Positions 1 through 13,101 are shown, counted from the stretch's first letter. The stretch: 64,000 nt of DNA from Eutrigla gurnardus (GCA_963514095.1 OY741264.1:31155598-31219597); one strand, 5' to 3'. Made by a program: numbers and translations. The notes: a model not told the origin generated them from the letters alone.

Positions 1-3000
1 GGTTCAAGTTGTGTTTGTTGGGAGTTGGCACTTTAATGTTACAGTCTTCTGAAATTTCACTGAAGCTTTGGCACCAATGATTACATTGAACTTCTTTGAA
101 ACAGATTTGGTATAATCAATTCGCCATTATGCTGATATCCAGCGGTTTTCCCCATATATCAATACGTTTCTGAATGTACATATTAAGAACTGAATATTGA
201 TTGTTATCAACCTTTGGTTACAAAATACAGTCAACACTTTCAAGATTCAACCACAGCCAGGTGTGCTTCATGAACACTGAAACATGTTTTGCCTGCAGGT
301 ATTATTCCACCTGCTCATACAGTCTGCTAAGTAATTCCTTCCTAATAAGGTGTTCAGTGCAAAACATTATCCCAAAGCTAGAAGTTATGAGGCTTCAGCA
401 GTCTGAGTGAAACCGAGTGGGTAAAGTTACACTCTTTTTAATGTGACCTTCCTTCTGTTTCCCTGACGCAGAGTGATGCAGTGCAGTGGAAGGATTCTTC
501 CAGAACTAGGTGATGTTGTACTAAGAGACTACATTTGGAAGATCACAATAACTCAGGTTGTTGAAGCTCACGTTGCCTTTTAAATAAACTTTGGAATGCG
601 TCATTTGCACAGAACATGGCACTTAAACCCACTGGAATCACTATAGATTTAGTTAAGAAACCCTTCCCAATGCACTTCCAATGTATGAGAGGGGAATGTA
701 TGGATGGATTGATATCCAATAGAGGGGTGAGACAATAAAAGAATACATTATTTTTGGTCATTATCGGGATTATCGTGACTCATCTGACACAATATAAAGA
801 GTGGATCATTTAATAGCCAGTATGAACTGGAGGGATATCATATCATATAACATATCATTTCTGCAATAGGGCAAATTAAAAGTCCCAAAGAAAATCCAAA
901 TTCCCAGCCTGCAGTTGTATAATCAACGCACCTCAAAATTTCAAGACAGTGCGCGAGCTACACAGCTTCAAATTATTTTTATCCCGGTAATTAGCCATGC
1001 CAGTTGTTCCTCAATTCAACCACCACCACGTGTTATTTCTTCCTGCCTGGAACCTTCGCGCATATATTAAGCTAATTCTGCAGCGACATGGACAGGCTGA
1101 CGGACAGCTTCTTCCTGTGAGACTGTAGTCCCAGTATGACAGTGATGGGATTCATTAATCATTAGCAGCCTGCAGACATCTGACCCACACCCAATATGCC
1201 TGCTGCGAGGCCTGTTAAACTGAGCCACTCAGCTAGTGCCTCCACACATGGATACTGAGATTATTGGGTTATACAAATATAGACCTGCCAAAAGGAATGC
1301 AATGGTGTTATTGGGTTTTTAGGTTTGCTCATTTCCAACATTTCTCTCGTCAGACCCACCGATGTCGTACCAACGGGCCATCCTTCACTTCCTTTTGGCA
1401 CTCAGTAATATGTAGCACAATCCATAATGTGAGTGGCCAATTCCAGAGCGGCAGAGCAGGGTGCAAAAGGGAGCAGATGATTTAAAATGGAACTAACTTG
1501 CCCTCAAGCAGGCCTCATAATTGAGAACGATAAGAAATTATACAACTCAGATATTCAAGGGAAATATAATGCATTTCAAACACGTTTCTTTTTTTGTTAA
1601 AGTTAAAATCCTGTAAGTGTGCTACATACCACTTGACATTGTGTTGTGTACTGTATGAAAGAAACGACAAGTCATTACAACGCGTTCTGGGTTGCCATGC
1701 CGCAGAACCTCGGCCATTGTAGGGACCATCTCGCAAAAAAGGTCCCTGGAGCTTTCTGAGAAACAGAACAGCATTTAAGGTGAAAGTGAGGATTCCAAAG
1801 CCAAATGCCAGGTAGAAGATAATGGTGGTATTTGAGACAAATACAGGAATGCAGCACTAGACTGGGGTTTAAACAGAAAGGAGAAGAAAACACTGCAATT
1901 TCTGTCTTATGACTATAATGGAGCTGCCGGGGTTTTGACAAGGTCGTTCATCGAGCAGTGACTCAAAAATTGCTTCACTGGGAATCTCAGGTGCTGTGAT
2001 TTCTGGCTGGGGAAAAAAAGAAGATAAATCCCCTTTGTTTTTGTGCACGGACCGTTCGTTAATCACAAACAAATATCTTGACGTGGTCAAATAGTAAATC
2101 ATGAATACTGAGCCCTATAACAAGTTGTGAAAAAATGTGAATTAATATTTAATAATCAACAAGGTCACGGGGGGCCTGGAGAACATCTCTGCAGTCTGCA
2201 TTTTTACCTGAGCTCCATTTATTTGGCTGTGGGGAAGAGAGAGTGTGATTCCTATTCCAAATGGAGTACAGGAATAAGGCAGCTGGCAGGGTGGCTTTTA
2301 AGAAGGCTTAATAATTTACGTAAACAGCTGGGCACTGCAAGTTAGCAAACATTACTCAAGGAGCAAAAAGGAGCATTTGTTGGAGACTATTTAAGGGGTG
2401 CGCTAAAAAAAACTACAGTGTAGTCTGTAGTTTAATTTAACACTTTAAAGGTTTTTCGCTTTTTTTAATATTGAAATTACTTTTCAAAATTTGTATTAGT
2501 CACGTTTTGAAATGAAATTTCCGAGAACTCCTCACATCGGCAAAATTAAAAAGCAGAGTACTTAATTAAAAACAAGACGTCAGTATTATTTCTTCTCCTC
2601 AACAGAAGCAAATGCCACTGGTTGAGTTTTCATTAATACAAAATTATGACCAGTGTGTTAACTGCATACATAAATCAGAACCCACGAGGACAAATTGCCT
2701 TCTTGTATGCTTGAACTTTTTGACAAGCAAAAATAATTTAAAAGGCAAAAAACAGACCCCAGCACAGTGCGCACTCCTAAAACACACGGCGGTAGGGAAA
2801 CACTTGACAATATTTGACATTACAATTTTTTTTTTTGGGGGGGGGGGACTTTCAAGACAAGACTTTCAATTATCTTATGCAATGGAACAATAGTTTTGAT
2901 ACTCTCCACACATCCGAGCGAGTCGATTAAATAATGAATTAATTCAGGGTTTATACATTGTCTAGTAATCCATGTTTTCGGTGGTCACTAGAGGACTTCC

Positions 3001-3087
3001 GTCATGCCATTAGTGGCCACATTCATTCCACCTTCAGTACTTGCCTCTTGAGTACATCATAACAGAAGTAAGCACATGTTAGACTGA

Positions 3088-3090
<3 letters not shown>
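1..3090. other. non-coding sequence; one exon-like segment on the - strand
   Basis: No recognisable gene. On the - strand, 1856 down to 1630 is open for 75 codons between a tag acceptor and a gtatgt donor, and includes a hydrophobic stretch (IIFYLAFGFGILTFTLNAV) followed by basic residues. Upstream in the same frame 2006-1893 is open after a strong pyrimidine-tract acceptor, but TAA and TAG separate the two. A poly-T/poly-G tract is at 2827-2848. It could be an unknown membrane-protein exon, a decayed gene or chance. Confidence 0.4.

Positions 3091-3172
<82 letters not shown>
3091..3172. repeat. (AT)n microsatellite
   Basis: 82 bases of uninterrupted AT dinucleotides, directly followed by a hAT-like element. 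The AT run resumes for about 17 bases after that element at 4104, so the element inserted into the microsatellite. Confidence 0.95.
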
Positions 3173-3175
<3 letters not shown>

Positions 3176-4103
3176 GGCTGTCAAAAGATTGATTTTTTTA
3201 ATCGCGATTAATCGCATTTTGTCCATAGTTAACTCGCGATTAATCGCAAATTAATCGCATTTTTTGGCACATTTTTTTCTTCTTCTTCTAAATGTACCTT
3301 AATGTATTTTGTTCATATTCTTAATACTTTTAACAACATAAGGGCAAATATACTTGATTTATGAAAATGTTTATTTAACACTTCAAATATCCCCTTACCA
3401 AAACATGGGATCAAAACAGGGTTATAAGAATATATCACAAACAATTAAAGTGAACATGTCACAGGAGAGAGTGTAACAGGAGATAAGTACAGTTAGGATA
3501 TAAGTGCATTGGCTTGCAAGTGATATCTCAGACTGGACGTATTTCTATGGTAGCTCATTTCATACCCACAGTACGCGCAGATGACTTTGGTCTTATCGAC
3601 TGAACCATCTGGCAGTCTTTTGAAGGTGAATTTGCCGTTCACAAATCGATTTTAAACGCGTGTGGACGCGCCGCTTCCCAGTATTGCACGCTTGGTGGGC
3701 TGCCACTAGAGGATGATTGACAGGCGCTCTCCTTTAAACAACAACTTTTTGCGAGCGTTCGCGAGCGTTCCCGAGGCAGCGAGTCGAGCCCGGCGCCTCT
3801 GATTAGCATAAAGTAGATTCGACTTATACTTTAGGCAAATGAGGAGCGGCCAACTCGCGCGCCGTCTCTCGACATTCGCCGCAACGCCACCAGAATGCAT
3901 TGCACGGCTTTTCACATAGACAATGAATGGGACGCGGGGAAACACCGCTGCCTGTGGACATGCACCTTCCCCTCTGGATCAAGACTACAGGTGCCACCGA
4001 TTTTTTTTTAAATACCGAGCGTTAATCGCGCGTTAAAAAAATGAACGGCGTTAAGAGGATGTTGCGTTAACGCGTTATTAACGCGTTAACTTTGACAGCC
4101 CTA
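3173..4103. mobile_element. hAT-like non-autonomous DNA transposon, 931 bp
   Basis: The ends are inverted: TAGGGCTGTCAAA at the left and TTTGACAGCCCTA at the right, 13 of 13 bases complementary. Just inside are further palindromic tracts of the ATCGCGATTAATCGC / GCGCGTTAACGCG type. The flanks are ATATATAT on both sides, matching the 8-bp target duplication of hAT elements, though the AT repeat makes that uninformative. There is no transposase frame. A short open frame at 3706-3945 on the - strand is GC-rich internal sequence without a family match. Confidence 0.8.
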
Positions 4104-4286
4104 ATATATATATATATATATTACACTCTTGGAGTCAGGCTAGCAGTGTTTTCAAGGTTGAGGTAAAGTGCTCAGTTTGTCAACAATCCCCCTCCAACAT
4201 AAAATTGTTACAAGGCACCATTTCAACAGGAAATGCAATGCATTTAGCAGACCCTTTTGGTCCAAAGCGACTAACAATAAGTACAT

Positions 4287-5475
4287 TTGTCAGAAGAAAG
4301 TGAAACAACAATATATATCGCTGTCAGTACAGTAAGGTTGTCAACAGAACATGTGTCAAGCACTCCAATTGCTAGGCTAACCCATTGCTGGTATACAACA
4401 CAGATAGCTAGGGTAAGAAAACTAAATACATGCTTTGGGAAAACTAAATACATGCTATATGGGAAAAGAGGCTGCAACAACAGTCCCAATATTCAAGTAA
4501 ACGGAGTTAATATTGAGAGGGTCCGTGAGAATAAGGTTCTGGGAGTGATTATCGATGACATGTTAAGTTGGAAGCCACACATAACACAATTAAAAAGGAA
4601 GTTGGCCAGGAGTGTGTCCATACTTTGGAAAGTACAAAGAATATTAAATCAAAAAGCACTTCATCTGTTATACTGCGCACTTGTCTCTCCGCACCTGCAA
4701 TACTGTGCGGAGGTGTGGGGACACACATATAAAGGCTCCACACAGCCCTTGTTAATTCTCCAAAAAAGAGCCTTGAGAATCTTACACTATGCCAACTACA
4801 GGGCACACACAAATCAGCTATTTATCGAATCAAGAATACTCAAACTATATGACTTAATAAACTATCGCACAGTACAAATGATGTACAAGGCTGCTAGCAA
4901 AACCGGCAAATACTCTTCCTAGAAAGAGAGGAGAGACACAATCTTAGAGGGGACATGATTTTCAGGCAAAGGAAGGTACGAACTACGTTAAAATCCTTTT
5001 CCTTATCGGTCACAGGTGTTAGACAATGGAATGTGTTAGAAGAAGAAGTCAAAAAATCAGCAACACTAAGTGGCTTTAAGAAGAAGTATGTAAATTCAAC
5101 CGTTGACCGGTACAGATTATTGCATGAGAGTTGAAAAAGGTGTTGTGTCGGGATGGGAGCATAACTAATGAACATTTTGTACCCAAACAATAAGTTGAAC
5201 CTGAGAAGCTTGTATGGTCCGATGTCAGTTGTACGTAGCAGGGAGTACAGCTCTCTGTACCACCTACTGCTGTAACATGTTATGTCAAATGGAAAATGCT
5301 AAAGATAAGATAATATTATGATGACGATTTTATCCTGTGGGTAATGGGGGCGGGACTAGATAAGCCTTGGCTTCTCCCGCTTTCCCTTTCGGCCATGTGT
5401 ATTTTACTATGTGAACAAAGTGTGATGATGATGATTTAACTGACATGCCCGAAATAAATAAATAAATAAAAAGAT
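4287..5475 (+). pseudogene. non-LTR retrotransposon 3' fragment, broken reverse transcriptase
   Basis: The frame 4287-4922 encodes the C-terminal part of a LINE reverse transcriptase: an NGVNIERVRENKVLGVIID-type segment around codons 72-90, then ALVSPHLQYCAEVWG and LQKRALRIL. After a stop at 4920-4922 the protein continues in another frame (ERHNLRGDMIFRQRKVRTTL, then SVTGVRQWNVLEEEVKKS) to a stop near 5133, so there is at least one frameshift. The 3' end carries an (AATA)n tail at about 5452-5470, typical of jockey/L2-like elements. Sequence at about 4240-4400 (ttagcagacccttttggtcc, then aagcgactaacaataag) is a separate fish repeat joined in front. The exact family is uncertain; the copy is truncated and dead. 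Confidence 0.8.
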
Positions 5476-5537
5476 GCTACACGATGCTAACTACTATTTT
5501 TAAGTTCCAGGATGTACAAACATACAAGTATGCTTAC

Positions 5538-5689
5538 TGTAGTCAGTTTGCATAGCCAGGTCAAGGTTTTTTGAAAGATGCAGCAATAATGAATTAATTG
5601 CCTCCCCAGGTTTTCTCCAAATGTATCTACGTTCAAGTAGTATTGGATATGGATTCATATAACTACATTTGGAAAACTCTGATCGTTCT
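5538..5689 (-). CDS. exon-like segment, unrecognised (unconfirmed)
   Basis: 152 nt on the - strand between gtttgtctcatttag and gtaagc, open in one frame that begins in phase 0 (RERSEFSKCSYMNPYP, then ILLERRYIWRKPGE and AINSLLLHLSKNLDLAM). The composition is protein-like, but I do not recognise the family. It could belong to the same hypothetical - strand gene as 8649-8804; the phases between them are untested because intervening exons are unknown. Confidence 0.25.
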
Positions 5690-8648
5690 CTAAATGAGAC
5701 AAACAGCAATGGCCCCTAATACCCTTCTGTAACATCAAGAGAATCTGCTTTAAAGCAGTCATCTGCAACCTTGGACGTTACGTCCCAGGGTATTGTATTA
5801 AGGCCCTGGCATTAGGCAGTAGGCTAATTAAGCAAATTCATTGAATTAATGGTCTATCCCTTACCTCCAGATTTCTAGATGCAGCCTAGCTGCCTTAGAA
5901 AGCTGTAACTGCCAGCAAGAAATACCACTGAGAGCAAAGAGTCAACATGATAAATCTGTGCTCTTGCTTCAAAATTCTTACTTGCAGACAACACAAGCAG
6001 AGGATTTATTCAGCGGTATTACCATTAGAACTTCGACAAGACAAGACAAGACTCTGCAGCAGGAATTAATGATGACTGACAGAGTTTTTCTGAGTAACAA
6101 CTCATATTTCACGTTCTATTTTCATGGAAATAGACCCTGCGTGTATTATAAGCACCTAGGGCACAGGATGAAAGATTTCTTTTCACACAAACATGCACAT
6201 GCTCTGCAAACTTGACTATTGTTTGGCAAAGATATTATGTCCCCAAAGCTCCTCATCATAGCCAGCTTTCCAATTTCAGAGGAGCTTTTCCAGTAGCTAT
6301 AAATCCAAAGAATCAGAGTGTGCTTCAGAATTATCTTTCCAATCACATAGGATCTCAGGCAACCCTACAATTACAGGGAAATATAGTTGTTTTGTTTGAT
6401 ATATATTTGACCCAATGTGTATTTATTGTGTGTAAGAACTTTACTGTGATTGTACCAATGTTCACACTATTAGCAATTTAAGGAAACATATCTCAAAGCG
6501 GAGCTGAAAGCATTTCAAGAGCATCTAGCTTCATGACTGATCATTTGACCTTAACGCAGTGTAGTAGCGCAGTGTAGTAGCCGAAGTTGCTTTCTTTCAG
6601 TTCTGCTTTTGGTGCATATCAAGTCCTGCAGGAACGTTCCTTGATCCTTGCTAAATGTTCCACTTTCTTTGACAGCTTAGCTAGCTAGTCTCTAACTGTG
6701 TCTGTCTGCTGTTTGATGCTGAGCAGATTTGGGATTTTAGAAGAGATGGGAACGATCCAATAACATTATTGGGTTTCCATTTGGCATAATTCACTCATCG
6801 GATTCTAGACTGATCCATACAAATATATCATAATGGTATTTAATTTCTCAAGGCCGAAACAGGCGATAAACACGATAAACAACACATTACTATATATTTT
6901 CTCAGTATCCTCCAGGTTTTAACCAGCCTACCGATTTTTCATCACAGCGACAGTCTTTCAGCTCGTTAAACAGACGGTGAGAATCACTTGCCGTGCTCAC
7001 AATACATATTCATTCAGACACTCAACTTGTGTATGTATATAGAGTGACTCGCCTGCTGTTTGTTTTGTCACAGTCAGTGATGGTATTTCGTCTCATTATA
7101 CAAGCGATGCAAGTCACTTGCAGTGCTCTCAGTAAACCAACATTAAGGTTACTGCGATGAACCGCTATTCCAGCTTTCTTTGCACGGTAACCATAGCAAC
7201 CACTCACCACATCCTTCATTCAGCGTTTGACACAAGCAGACCCCCGTCCTCGTCTTTTATCACTTCACCAATATGTAATCTGTGTGTATGAAAACATCTG
7301 ATCACAACTGCGCATCATTATGTAAAGAAGCACAGGTGGTAAGTCAGTTGATCCCCGTTCACATTGTCATTTCATAAACTTATTATAAAAACATCAATTG
7401 TAGCCCTCTAAAGTAATACGTTGTACGATGTGCATCATGCTCGAAGTCTTCTACCGTTTGTAAATCTTCTTTTTGAAAGAATCCGTGAGTCGAGGCCTCA
7501 GAGAGTAGACCTCTGGTCAAGAGAATGCATACAACATGAGGATCAGTGGCGTGGCTCTGCATCTTGTGATGAATCTTTGAGCTCAAGTGCACATGTGAAG
7601 CGTGACATGCATTAGGTCACTGAATACATTTCAAATGACTTCTGAATAAAGCGCCCATTATTCAGTTACTGAGTTGCACTGCAGTTGTAAAGATCGATGA
7701 AAGCTCTTAAGCCTTGCCATTTTCATGACATACTGTATGTATTCCTAGGCTTACCAGTAAAAAAAAACTTGGTACATCTTCCCGATTATTTTTTGATCCT
7801 GAAGGTCCATCTCATTGGGAAATCAAAGATTTTATCAGGCAGGGCACTGTTTATGTTCTTAGAGTATGGTAATGCATTTACAATAACTACATCTAATGAG
7901 CAATAATGAGGTTCCCTGCTTTCACCGCCTCTGAAGGTAACATATTTAATGCATTGCCTGAAGTTTTGAAGGCCATACAAACACTAAAATAAATGCATTA
8001 GTGTACCTCGTGTCATCTCTCTATTCCCTCTGATCTTTGAAACGTCTCGACTTTCATAACATATGTATTTATTTAATCAATTAGTTAATCCACTTCTATA
8101 AATCGATATAATTCTTAGGTCCAAGGTACTCATTTCTGTTGCCTTTCTTTGTCTTATGTGATTAGAGTGAATATGTATGAGCTTCTTAAGTAATTTAGTA
8201 TGCAGTAACAACACCATTCTGCTTTTTGTGTGTCATTTTACAGGCATTGTAGTCTACCGAACTGGGTATGTGGGGTAAAATGGCAGGGAAAATGGAGTAA
8301 AGGTGCATTATATAGACAGCAGAATGCATTCTCATGAGATCGGGTGGATCTATCGCTGGGTTTTTGGTCAGAAAAAAACTGGCTTTAGCATAGGTTTTTT
8401 TGTTTTTACATTAGAAATATAATTCTTTGACATCTACAGACAAAACGGACGAGAGATTAATGATCAGTCGATAATGAACAAAGTCACTAGCGTCAGTCTA
8501 TCAGGATGCTTTATTCAAACTCTGGTTGCTAAGCAAACCGGTCCCTTTCCTGTGTGGCTGCAGCTGGTCGGAGCTGTGGCAATGTATGCCTCTGCTCAGG
8601 GCGCTGCTGCAGTCCCTCAATAAAATATCACATACATGGCAGGCTCAC

Positions 8649-8804
8649 CTTTAAGGACAAAGGTTCCAATTATCTTGAGCTGTGAAACCCTTACTGCGTT
8701 CACCAAATGTGCGTAGGCAGGTCTGACTCCTTTGAGGTCTCCAGACACAAACACTTCTCTCTGCTTTAGTTCAATCAGGAAGCCATACAAGTTCAGTGGG
8801 GTCT
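8649..8804 (-). CDS. exon-like segment, unrecognised (unconfirmed)
   Basis: 156 nt on the - strand between tgccttatctag and gtgagc (AAAG before the donor), phase 1 in and phase 1 out. The open frame reads TPLNLYGFLIELKQREVFVS, then GDLKGVRPAYAHLVNAVRVS and QLKIIGTFVLK. It looks like globular protein sequence. Its phase fits a donor-bounded open segment ending at 10035 upstream on the same strand. No family recognised. Confidence 0.3.
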
Positions 8805-9249
8805 CTAGATAAGGCATAGTAATTATTAATTTCAACAACAGGCAGCTCCTACCATGCAGCAAACCCCAGAATGTAATATATAGAAAAGTCAGACATCGTC
8901 AAGAGATCTAACTACTTTCCTTCTGAGGTGGGACACACAATGAAAGTGAATACAAATCTGTTTTTTCATTTTCAGGGATCGATGTAATTGATGGCAACCT
9001 CTTGGGTTTCTCTCGCAATAGGGTTTCTGGTCTTTGCAGAGGACGCAACAATAACCAAAGCATGCTGTCAGCGTGCAATGGTTGTGTGTTGAACCTTGAA
9101 ACAGAAGGGCTGCAGCAGCAGACAGACAAGTGCAAGATAGTGGGCGTTGCAAAAAAAAAAAAAAAAAAAAGGACGATATGACATGACAAATCTTGTCCAG
9201 TTCCATTCTGGCCGACAGTCTGCGTTGAGTTTGCATGTGCTCACCATGT

Positions 9250-9500
9250 CAGAGTCGGTTCCCTCCGGCTTCCTCCCACGGTCCAAAGAATGGTTGGGTT
9301 AATTAATGTCTCTGAATTCTCCATAGGTGTGAATGTGGGTGTGAACGGTCGTCTGTCTCTACGTGTCAGCCCTGCGACAGCCTGACGACCTGTCATGGGT
9401 GTATCCTGCCTTCGCCCCAGTGTCAGCTGGGATCGGCTCCAGCTCCCCCCCGCGACCCTGAACAGGATAACCTGCTACAGATGATGGATGGATGGATGGA
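9250..9500 (+). mobile_element. LINE 3' tail fragment with (GGAT)n end
   Basis: Contains the widespread fish repeat phrases cggcttcctcccac, gtgaatgtgggtgtgaac, cagctgggatcggctccagc and cccgcgaccctgaacaggat, finishing in (GGAT)n at 9483-9500. This order and tail are those of a 5'-truncated LINE (L2-like) 3' end. No coding capacity. Confidence 0.7.
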
Positions 9501-11966
9501 AACTTCATGGAACCATGGATCATGTCTAGTCTTGACTTGTCCAGGTAGTGAAAAGAGTTGAATATATATGCAGCTTGAATAGCGGACAAACAGTTCTGCA
9601 GGAAGCTTAAATTACTCGCTTTGAATTCATCGTAGAATTCGGGCAGTCACTGAATCATTGCTAAAAGTGTCTTACAAATTAAACAAAAAGTTGAAATGTT
9701 CTTTACGGATGGATAGAAATAGAATTTCTGGATAGATAGGAAATTTGTCACTGATTGCTCAGAGTGCTGCTTGATTTTTAAGACTTTTCTAATTATTGAC
9801 CTTTCAGCGATTTAAAATTCAATGAGTACAAATTAAGACATGAGAAAGAAGGATGAAAGGAGAGTTAAGAAATTCAAAGGAAGTAATTACGACAGGTGTG
9901 GTAATGTCTCAGTTCCAAGATGCATATTTGAATTAAATGTTGGGAAATGAGCGGCACAATGTGAGGGAGAGCGGAGAGGTTACATAAAAATATATTAAAA
10001 GGGAAAGCAGAGATAATATAGCAATAGCGCTTACCTGAGCTGGTGACAGCTGAAGGTGGATTCAAGAGTGGTATGGCACCGGGCGCAGCTGCACCGCGCT
10101 CCGACTGTGATGCGTCCGCCAGCGTTGATGGCTGCCTCAGACAGCTTGTGATTCCACCAGCCTATTTCAGAAGCGTCCCTCCAATCTGCTCCGCTAAAAA
10201 CATACCACGTTACATTATGCAGATGTCCATATTTTCTAAAGTTTGAACTCAAAAACAAACCTAAATCTTTGATCCATGTCGTTCATAACTGAACTTTTAA
10301 TGGTTTTAACTTTGTCTATATGCTATCGCATGAAATAGCAGGAAATAACAATAATTAACATGTGTGAATGTTGATGTTGTATGCTATAATATTTCAGTGT
10401 ACAATATGGACTACCTCGTGTATCTACCTCCATTCCATAAAAATCAATCTCCATTAATTGATTGTAATCATATCTGGCTGGCAAAAAGAGAAACTTTCAT
10501 TGATAACCATAAAAAAAAAACGCTGTTCTGGCAAAGTTCACGTACTTTTTTAATTGTCCACTGCTTTACTTTTCAATGTGATTGCAATAATCGTGAAATA
10601 CATGATAATACAATCCCCTCCCCATACTCTCCCCAATTGCAATTAAATAGTGAGGGCCCCAAAAGAAAACCTTGCCGAGGGCCCCCTGTTGTCTAGGCCT
10701 GGCCTGAGTCTTATCCTAATTTATGCAATGTAAAATTACTAAAGGCGTTATTAATAAACATTTCCTCCCAATACAGAGCTATAAACGCACACTTGTAATG
10801 CAGTGCAGAAGGTTTTGTCTTTTGTTTTTGTAATGCTTATGTGCTGAGGTGGGTATTGAAATGATGCAGCAACAAAACAATAAAAAAAGCTGCAGCTTTT
10901 TTTATTGTTTTTTTCTTTAAAGCACTTTTTAAATAACCAGGGAGTTCAGATTTCTCTAAGAAGAGATGCATCGAGAATCCTTGTGCATTTGTATCGTTGA
11001 CAGGTGAATCGGAACCGAAGCGTGAGGCCAGTGAAGGTTCCTCTGGAATCTACGCACATTAATGTCTATACATATCTACTGTAGGTGATTTGTTTCTCCC
11101 CAATGTGATATTCTGAGCATTCACACATTCTGTGTTAAACCAACATATAAAAGGATAAAAACAATGCTGCTAAAAGGTCAGTCTGGCACTATGAACATAC
11201 ATGGACAAAACAGGAGAAGCAACAATAACAACAATACAATTTCAATAGTCACAATCTTCAGATGAGCGACCATAGATGGGATCACACATCATGAACATGC
11301 TAACCTTTGACTTCGACCTTCACTTTGACCTCAAATACATGCCTGTAAAGATTCCTGACTGCATTACAGCCGCCACACAATCTGTCCACAGATATAAGAA
11401 TGTCTTTTGTGGAGGTCCTTTATTTAATAAAATCTATAAAACCAGTTTAGTAAATAAGGATGAAAAAAAGGGAAAAAAGGAAGCTTCAAAACATTCATAA
11501 AAGGATGACACAATATATGGAAAAATAAGAGAAAAAAGATATCAAAAATCAAGACACAAACACACAGAATCACAAGGTTAAAATAATGTCAGTGTCGCTA
11601 GCAAGCAAAACCTCAATTTAAGGGTTTCAATTACACGTATTTCTATGGCCTATGTTGTTATTGATTTTATAATAGGTGAGGCTATTGTAAGCCCCAATGG
11701 TTTAATGCCTCTCCTCGCACTCTTTCACTGTCTTGTCTCTTCTGTTTTGCCTTTGAATTGTGGAAAATAAATCATATCAACTCAAACATCATGAAGATAG
11801 TATTTATCGTAGGTTTGTTGCATGATTGTTTAAGGTAACCTGGCAACTGATTGGACGCTCATTACCAAACGGTACAAACATTATAAGTTATGTAAACGAA
11901 AAGTAATTAACACTTAAAAAAATGATTTCCCACTCATTACCGCCGTTTTGAAAAAGCATCACAGTA
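9501..11966. other. non-coding sequence, nothing recognised except the 10035 segment
   Basis: AT-rich, no RNA gene or transposon end identified. Confidence 0.6.
10035..10158 (-). CDS. exon-like segment, unrecognised (unconfirmed)
   Basis: On the - strand a GC-richer block ends at a consensus donor (CTCAG before gtaagc). In the frame leaving one base it is open for about 41 codons and reads ...LLNPPSAVTSS, which would join in phase with the 8649-8804 segment. The acceptor side is weak, and two other frames are also largely open, so both the border and the frame are guesses. Confidence 0.22.
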
Positions 11967-13099
11967 GCCCCTTTTAGATTGCCTTTTCATTGCGGGAGTA
12001 TTCTGCCGTTATTCCGCCCCGTCATCAGTCTAAACCAGGGGTCTCAAACTCGCGGCCCGGGGCCAATCGCGGCCCCCGGAATGATATTTTGCGGCCCCCT
12101 ACCTGAAATCAAAGCTTGGTGTTAGTGCGGCCCGCACGCATTTTTTTCACTTTATCTGCGTGAGTCGTTGCCCTGTGCGTTTTATATTTTTGAACACTTT
12201 TGGGCTACCATAGCTCAGGCTTGTGAGAACAACACGAATAAGCAATGTTGATCACTTTTACCCTAATTTCTGGAGTATTGAGCACACCTGAATATAGTAT
12301 ATAGTAGGAGGAAGTAAGAGAAGCCTATGTTCTGAAGAACTGTTCATGTTCTGCATGGTCTGAATTGTTAAGATTGAAAAGATTGGATCGGTTATACTTT
12401 TTTTGTGGAATACTTGAACCCCTTTTTTTGTGGAATACTTGACGCGGCCCAGCCTCACCCAGACTCTACCTCCAGCGACCCACAGGTAAGTTGAGTTTGA
12501 GACCCCTGGTCTAAACGCTTGCCTAGGCGGAAGGCGTAACAGAATATTACGCCTCTGAGACGCCAACGGAGGTCATCACAGAGCCGCATCAGAGGCGAGA
12601 GAAGTCGATACAGTGTGCCATCAAAACGCTCCGAGCACCCGAGGCAGAAAAGATGTGACATAGTGAAGACGTGTTACCAAGGCGACAGGCTGCCGGCGGA
12701 TTTAACAAGCTCAAAGCGCAGATTCGAAGAAAGATAAAAAGCTGATGGTTACTCGTACGAGGCCGCCGTTATAGCCTCGACATGCTTATGATGCACAGCA
12801 ACTTCGCTTGCGGTTGAGGAGCAAAAGTTCACCTTTCGTAGTTGTTTTGATGCATCAAGCTAATCAGATTTTCGACCCTCATTGAATCCGTCACATGGCC
12901 AACGAGTCCACAGATGAGAGACCGCAACCACGCTGTGTGGCGTCACACTCGTTCCGCAACGCAGGGGTGCTATCTAAACGCCGGGGTGCTATCTAAACGC
13001 AGACACCATTGCGGTGCAAACAAGGTTATATCTCAACGCTCCGGTTCGTAGCATAATTGACTCGCCTTTCCGCCATTGCCACGTCTGTCTAAAAGGGGC
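11967..13099. mobile_element. MITE-like inverted-repeat element, interrupted by a nested hAT-like element
   Basis: The ends GCCCCTTTTAGA (11967) and TCTAAAAGGGGC (ending 13099) are perfectly complementary, and TA flanks both sides (11965-66 and 13100-01), consistent with a TA target duplication. Without the insert the element would be about 650 bp. The interior is GC-rich with repeated ctaaacgc phrases near 12512, 12974 and 12995. No transposase frame. The superfamily is uncertain: a TA duplication suggests a Tc1/mariner-like mobiliser, but the ends are not canonical. Confidence 0.6.
12036..12508. mobile_element. hAT-like non-autonomous element, 473 bp, with perfect 8-bp target duplication
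   Basis: The terminal inverted repeats CAGGGGTCTCAAACTC and GAGTTTGAGACCCCTG match over 16 bases. They are flanked by the identical octamer GTCTAAAC at 12028-12035 and 12509-12516. The CAGGG ends and 8-bp duplication are diagnostic of hAT. The interior starts gcggcccggggccaatcgcg and has no transposase frame. Confidence 0.92.
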
Positions 13100-13101
13100 T
13101 A

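Larger units (their letters stand above)
5476..9249. other. non-coding sequence apart from exon-like segments
   Basis: AT-rich, no recognised gene or transposon other than the two exon-like - strand segments listed. A run of 20 A lies at 9151-9170. Confidence 0.55.
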
